From JAZDLO01 sp043801935 (GTDB lineage Bacteria; Actinomycetota; Thermoleophilia; RBG-16-64-13): a stretch of 8,942 bases of DNA. The position numbers were made by a program, and so were the translations under genes. Of the stretch, positions 6,167 to 8,942 are shown piece by piece. The number at the start of each line of letters is the position of its first letter. Position 1 is the first letter of the stretch. Where the stretch lies: the NCBI GenBank assembly GCA_043801935.1, contig JAZDLO010000038.1, positions 1 through 8,942 on the forward strand, given 5' to 3'. Below the pieces are notes generated by a model. That model was not told where the DNA came from and did not search any database. It saw nothing but the letters and a program-made list of their open reading frames with translations.

Positions 6167-6760
6167 CTAGCTCTTGCTCTTCTTGAGCCTGATCTCGAGG
6201 ATGCCGTTGCGGTACGTCTTCTCCAGGCTCTCCGCGTCCACGGACGCCGGCAGGAGCACCTCCCGCGCGTATTTGCGCTCCCCAGTGGTCTCCAGGATCA
6301 GCACGTCCCCGTGCACCTCCACGGTCACGTCCTCCTCGTTGGCGCCCGGCATCTCCGCCACCAGCACGATCTCGTCGGGTTCATCGAACAGGTCCACCAG
6401 CGGCTCGCGTACATCGGCCACCACCGGCCCATCCTCGGTCCGGCGGATGTTGCCGAAACGCTCCACTCGGGGGATGCCCTCCGCGCCGGTGCGGATGCTG
6501 AATCCGTACACTCCCTGGGCGTCATCGCCCAAACCCTTCACCTTGAAGTGCCCCGTGCGGGTGACGCTTCCCCTGGGCGCACCGGTGGCCCCTCGGGGCG
6601 CCCCACCGGGCGCCGAGCCGGACGTGTCAAGCTTGTCGAAGACCTCCATCTTGTCGGAGAGCACTTCCAGGAAGTCGCCCAGGCCCTTGAATAGGCCTCC
6701 GAACCCCAGATCCAGGCTCATCTCCCGCTTCTTCTCCCCGCTCTTGTCTTGCTCGGTCAT
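6167..6760 (-). CDS. gvpH: Hsp20/alpha-crystallin small heat-shock protein, GvpH-like
   Basis: A 197-residue protein. The N-terminus has an amphipathic helix (FGGLFKGLGDFLEVLSDKM, 20-38), then a Gly/Ala/Pro-rich linker (48-66). The alpha-crystallin domain covers about 119-193 with EPLVDLFDEPDEIVLVAEMPG (119-139), the beta strands DVLILETTG (152-160), and the terminal signature NGILEIRLKK (185-194), equivalent to the family's A-x-x-x-N-G-V-L-x-I. Small heat-shock proteins hold unfolded clients; haloarchaeal GvpH is an Hsp20-like protein of gas vesicle clusters. The ATG at 6760 is chosen over an in-frame ATG at 6901, which lies inside the preceding gene; AGAAAGG precedes 6760. There is no long C-terminal extension or clear I-x-I tail. 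The Hsp20 identity is firm, the GvpH name rests on context and N-terminal similarity. Confidence 0.9.
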   Translation of the reverse strand: MTEQDKSGEKKREMSLDLGFGGLFKGLGDFLEVLSDKMEVFDKLDTSGSAPGGAPRGATGAPRGSVTRTGHFKVKGLGDDAQGVYGFSIRTGAEGIPRVERFGNIRRTEDGPVVADVREPLVDLFDEPDEIVLVAEMPGANEEDVTVEVHGDVLILETTGERKYAREVLLPASVDAESLEKTYRNGILEIRLKKSKS

Positions 6761-6791
6761 TGTGGCCGCCTTTCTATACGTGGCCTTCGCT

Positions 6792-7169
6792 TCAGTACTC
6801 GATCGATATGGTCTGATAGACGCTATCCGGCTCTTGCTCCTCGTCAGCGGGAGCGGCATCAATTGGAGCGGCGGACGCCGCTCTTCTGACCGGTTCGTCA
6901 TTCAGCATCTGCCTGACCATGGCCAGACGCCGGCACACCAACTGCAGGCGGGCCTCCAGCTCACGTTGCATGGATGCCCTCATTACCAGTTCGTCCTCCA
7001 GCCGCGACCTCTCATGCTCGAGCCGCGCGAACTCGGTGGCTGCCTGCGCCCGGCCGCGCGGAGGCGACCACCCCACCTGCCCGGTGAGGGTAGGCGCTTC
7101 CCTCAGGCCTTTGGCCCTGTTCCGGCCGCCGCGCAGACTGCGCACCTGCTGCAATCCCTTCGCGATCAT
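6792..7169 (-). CDS. Unrecognised small coiled-coil protein in the gas vesicle operon
   Basis: A 125-residue protein I cannot assign to a family. It has three parts: a basic N-terminus rich in Arg, Lys and Gly (1-42), a heptad-like helix (about 45-90, including FARLEHERSRLEDELVMR and LEARLQLVCRRLAMVRQML), and an Ala/Pro/acidic tail (98-116) ending in VYQTISIEY, whose hydrophobic, aromatic end looks like a short binding peptide. The ATG at 7169 lies 4 bases after the gvpN stop and the stop lies 31 bases before the Hsp20 start. The ribosome site (GGGTGA) is weak, as expected for a gene coupled to gvpN. The tight spacing and a proper reading frame on the coding strand support it as real. It may be a scaffold or adaptor, but nothing in the sequence proves that. 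Confidence 0.7.
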   Translation of the reverse strand: MIAKGLQQVRSLRGGRNRAKGLREAPTLTGQVGWSPPRGRAQAATEFARLEHERSRLEDELVMRASMQRELEARLQLVCRRLAMVRQMLNDEPVRRAASAAPIDAAPADEEQEPDSVYQTISIEY

Positions 7170-7173
7170 GACG

Positions 7174-8127
7174 TCACCCGCAATGGTGCTTGATGAGGCT
7201 CAACAGCATCTTCCGCTGCTCCATCCTGCGTTCTTTGCCCTTGGAGCCGAAAACCGTCTTCGACTCGAGCACATCCAGGCAGAGGTTGACGAACGCCGGG
7301 GCCGACGCGCTCACGGGGATACCCTGGGTGGCGCAGACCTTGGCGATCATTACCGAGGCCCGCAGGGTGGGCGTCTGGTCGTACTCCTCGGAGGCCCGGA
7401 AGGCCCTCACCAGATCCACGATTCGCGCGGCAGCCTCTTCCGGCAGCTCAGAACGAGCCACGGCTATGGCTATCTCCGTGTCGCGCTCGTAGTAGTCCAG
7501 ATCCATGATCATCAAGCGGTCTGACAGCGCGTCCTGCGCATCGTGCACCCCGGCATACTCCTGGGGGTTACTGGTGAAGATGGCCCGGAAATCGGGATGC
7601 ACTTTCAGGTACTGGTCGTCACGGGCCTTGCTGGGCAGCACCAGGACACGCTCTTCGAGTACGCCCAACAGCACGTTGTTGGCCTCCGGCCGGGAACGGG
7701 TGAACTCGTCGTAGACGAGGGTGAAGCCCTGGCGGCAGGCGGTGGTTAGGCGGGAGTCCACCCAACGCTGGACCGCATCTTCCTCGTACTTCTGTACGGA
7801 GTGGATGTAGCGGTCCACCACCCGCCGGTAGCGGTAGCCATACTGGCCCCCGATCATGTCGGAAGTGCCGTACTCCTCGTCCCCGGCGATCAGGCACACC
7901 GGACGCCCCAGACGACCGGCCACGTGCAATGCCAGTGTGGTCTTCCCCGTGCCGGACGGGCCCCTGAAGTGGATCGGGAAACCGGCGTCAAGGTAGCCAA
8001 GCGCGCGGCCCACGATCTCCTCGATGGCAGGCGTTTCCACGAAACTCCGGCGCGGCTGCACCGAAAGCACCACGGTGGGCCCGTCCACTGCATTTCTCAT
8101 ACCCATAGGATTCTGTCCAACAGTCAT
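7174..8127 (-). CDS. gvpN: Gas vesicle protein GvpN (MoxR-type AAA+ ATPase)
   Basis: A 317-residue protein of normal GvpN length. After a short N-terminal segment with FVETPAIEEIVGRAL (29-43), it has Walker A GPSGTGKT (56-63), the GvpN hallmark AGDEEYGTSDMIGGQYGY (81-98), Walker B TLVYDEFTRSRPEANN (136-151), sensor-1 region FTSNPQEYAG (184-193), and the arginine-finger region ALSDRL (200-205). GvpN is a MoxR-type AAA+ protein needed for proper gas vesicle maturation; in its absence vesicles stay small or do not form. The ATG at 8127 is preferred to an in-frame ATG at 8211 because GGGAGGG lies 10 bases upstream and the extra 28 residues do not match the family. It begins 2 bases after the upstream gene's TAG stop and ends 4 bases before the coiled-coil gene. 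Confidence 0.97.
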   Translation of the reverse strand: MTVGQNPMGMRNAVDGPTVVLSVQPRRSFVETPAIEEIVGRALGYLDAGFPIHFRGPSGTGKTTLALHVAGRLGRPVCLIAGDEEYGTSDMIGGQYGYRYRRVVDRYIHSVQKYEEDAVQRWVDSRLTTACRQGFTLVYDEFTRSRPEANNVLLGVLEERVLVLPSKARDDQYLKVHPDFRAIFTSNPQEYAGVHDAQDALSDRLMIMDLDYYERDTEIAIAVARSELPEEAAARIVDLVRAFRASEEYDQTPTLRASVMIAKVCATQGIPVSASAPAFVNLCLDVLESKTVFGSKGKERRMEQRKMLLSLIKHHCG

Positions 8128-8129
8128 AG

Positions 8130-8942
8130 CTAATATGCCCTCCCGTTTGATGTGATGATCGCGGAAACAGAGGCGGCAACTCCCATCTCGAGAGTCAGCG
8201 CCATATACCATCGGTCACGAGCCGCCTCGTACAGCCCGGGGTTGGCCTGCCACCTCTTGTGCTGCTGAAACACCCGAGCAAGCCCGGGCTGGGCCAGACG
8301 CCAGGTGCGATCCTCGTACGGAGAGAGGGAAGACGCCGCACCCACGCGCCCCGTCGCCGTGGCCCAACCTTCCAGGAAGGCCTGGTGGGCGCTGCCACGT
8401 TCGAAGCCTGCCCCCGGGCCCGCGGCCGAGCCCGTCATGAGATAGCCAAGCCCATCTCCAAAAGCCTGAGCCAGGGCGCGCGCCAACCCCAGCCGGTAGC
8501 CGGCGGCCGCTCCCAAAGCCGCGAGAATGCGAGACACGGCTTCGCTACCGGGATCGAGGTCGCACGGCGCCCCCGCGCAGGGTGCTTCTGCCTGCAAGAC
8601 CGTCCGCGATCGCAAGGCCACAAGGCCGTCCGCATACGTGAGCGGCGGCCGCTCGGGCGCGCGGGGGGGATAAAAGAGCGTGAGGGTGAAGTCGCCGGCG
8701 GAGAAATCACCGATATCGTCAACCTCGGCCAGTCCCAGCCCCACCTTGCTCCACATATCACGGAAGAAGGTATGCACGTCCCCAAGCTCAGGTTCGAGCA
8801 CCAACTCCGGGCGAGGTGAATCGCGGAGCACCAACCGACACTCCACCCCCTCCAGCACGCTCAGCAGCACCGGCAGCGTCACCTCGACGCTGCCGCTGTT
8901 GCGCCCGGCAGAGCGCACCTTCCTGGCGCCGAGATGCATCAG
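8130..8942 (-). CDS. Unrecognised protein at the head of the window (start probably upstream of window)
   Basis: The frame is open to the right edge. An ATG at 8939 gives 269 residues, but the codon before it is sense and nothing can be seen upstream, so the true start may lie outside. I do not recognise a family. From that ATG, residues 11-51 (GRNSGSVEVTLPVLLSVLEG, then RLVLRD and RPELVLEPE) form a beta-rich stretch with a faint likeness to an AbrB-type swapped-hairpin domain. Residues 135-175 are Ala/Gly/Leu-rich helix, a Gly/Ala segment (170-178) follows, and 180-250 is a Trp- and aromatic-containing, probably helical region (FLEGWATATG, YEDRTWRLAQPGL, QQHKRWQ). The C-terminus has a hydrophobic run (MALTLEMGVAASVSAIIT, 246-263). 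The gene is joined to gvpN with a 2-base gap and hosts its ribosome site, so it is part of the operon. Confidence 0.75.
   Translation of the reverse strand: MMHLGARKVRSAGRNSGSVEVTLPVLLSVLEGVECRLVLRDSPRPELVLEPELGDVHTFFRDMWSKVGLGLAEVDDIGDFSAGDFTLTLFYPPRAPERPPLTYADGLVALRSRTVLQAEAPCAGAPCDLDPGSEAVSRILAALGAAAGYRLGLARALAQAFGDGLGYLMTGSAAGPGAGFERGSAHQAFLEGWATATGRVGAASSLSPYEDRTWRLAQPGLARVFQQHKRWQANPGLYEAARDRWYMALTLEMGVAASVSAIITSNGRAY
8138..8144 (-). promoter_or_regulatory. Shine-Dalgarno deciding the gvpN start
   Basis: GGGAGGG lies 10 bases before ATG at 8127, inside the last codons of the upstream gene (TAG at 8132-8130). It selects this start over the in-frame ATG at 8211. Confidence 0.65.

Noticed and set aside
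6761..6791. The longest clear intergenic gap, checked for a promoter or terminator
   Set aside because: Only 31 bases with no inverted repeat followed by a T-run and no convincing -10/-35 pair; it contains just the weak ribosome site of the Hsp20 gene.
6174..7193. Plus-strand open frame of 339 codons opposite the Hsp20 and coiled-coil genes
   Set aside because: Its Ser/Arg/Pro-rich composition is typical of antisense frames; the opposite strand carries a clear alpha-crystallin domain.
8128..8211. Extended gvpN start at 8211
   Set aside because: The additional 28 residues overlap the upstream gene and do not look like GvpN; a GGGAGGG ribosome site supports 8127.

Overview
This window is the interior of a gas vesicle (gvp) gene cluster. 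All twelve genes read on the minus strand, so transcription runs from high to low coordinates. Intergenic gaps are 31 bases or fewer, several genes overlap or nearly touch, and most starts carry a GGAGG-type Shine-Dalgarno. I see no internal promoter, terminator, tRNA, rRNA, mobile element or CRISPR array, so the set looks like one operon that runs past both window edges. The DNA is GC-rich (by eye above 60%), with strong ribosome binding sites and GTG starts, which fits a high-GC bacterium. GvpO and a GvpH-like Hsp20 are known from actinobacterial and haloarchaeal clusters. I cannot name the phylum; an actinobacterium, chloroflexote or deltaproteobacterium-like lineage would all be compatible.

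Layout in transcription order: an unrecognised protein entering from the right edge (8942-8130); GvpN, a MoxR-type AAA+ ATPase (8127-7174); a small basic/coiled-coil/acidic protein (7169-6792); a GvpH-like Hsp20 (6760-6167); an unrecognised protein with an HEXXH motif (6151-5096); GvpF/L (5112-4348); GvpG (4341-4084); GvpO (4056-3799); a GvpJ-type member of the GvpA family (3802-3497, GTG start); a 115-residue protein made almost entirely of six DnaJ-type zinc-finger motifs (3474-3127); a CDC48/VAT-like double-AAA ATPase (3100-983); and a second GvpF/L (968-1, GTG start, cut by the window edge) whose C-terminus is a J-domain with an intact HPD motif.

The recognised genes cover accessory and minor-shell functions (N, F/L twice, G, O, J, H). 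The major shell protein GvpA and GvpK are not in this stretch and should lie outside it. What stands out is the amount of protein-handling machinery: an Hsp20, a J-domain fused to a shell-accessory protein, a separate DnaJ-like cysteine-rich protein, a CDC48-type unfoldase and a possible zinc peptidase. The working interpretation, which is inference, is a gas vesicle system with its own chaperone/unfoldase module for keeping the very hydrophobic shell proteins soluble, assembling them, or dismantling vesicles.
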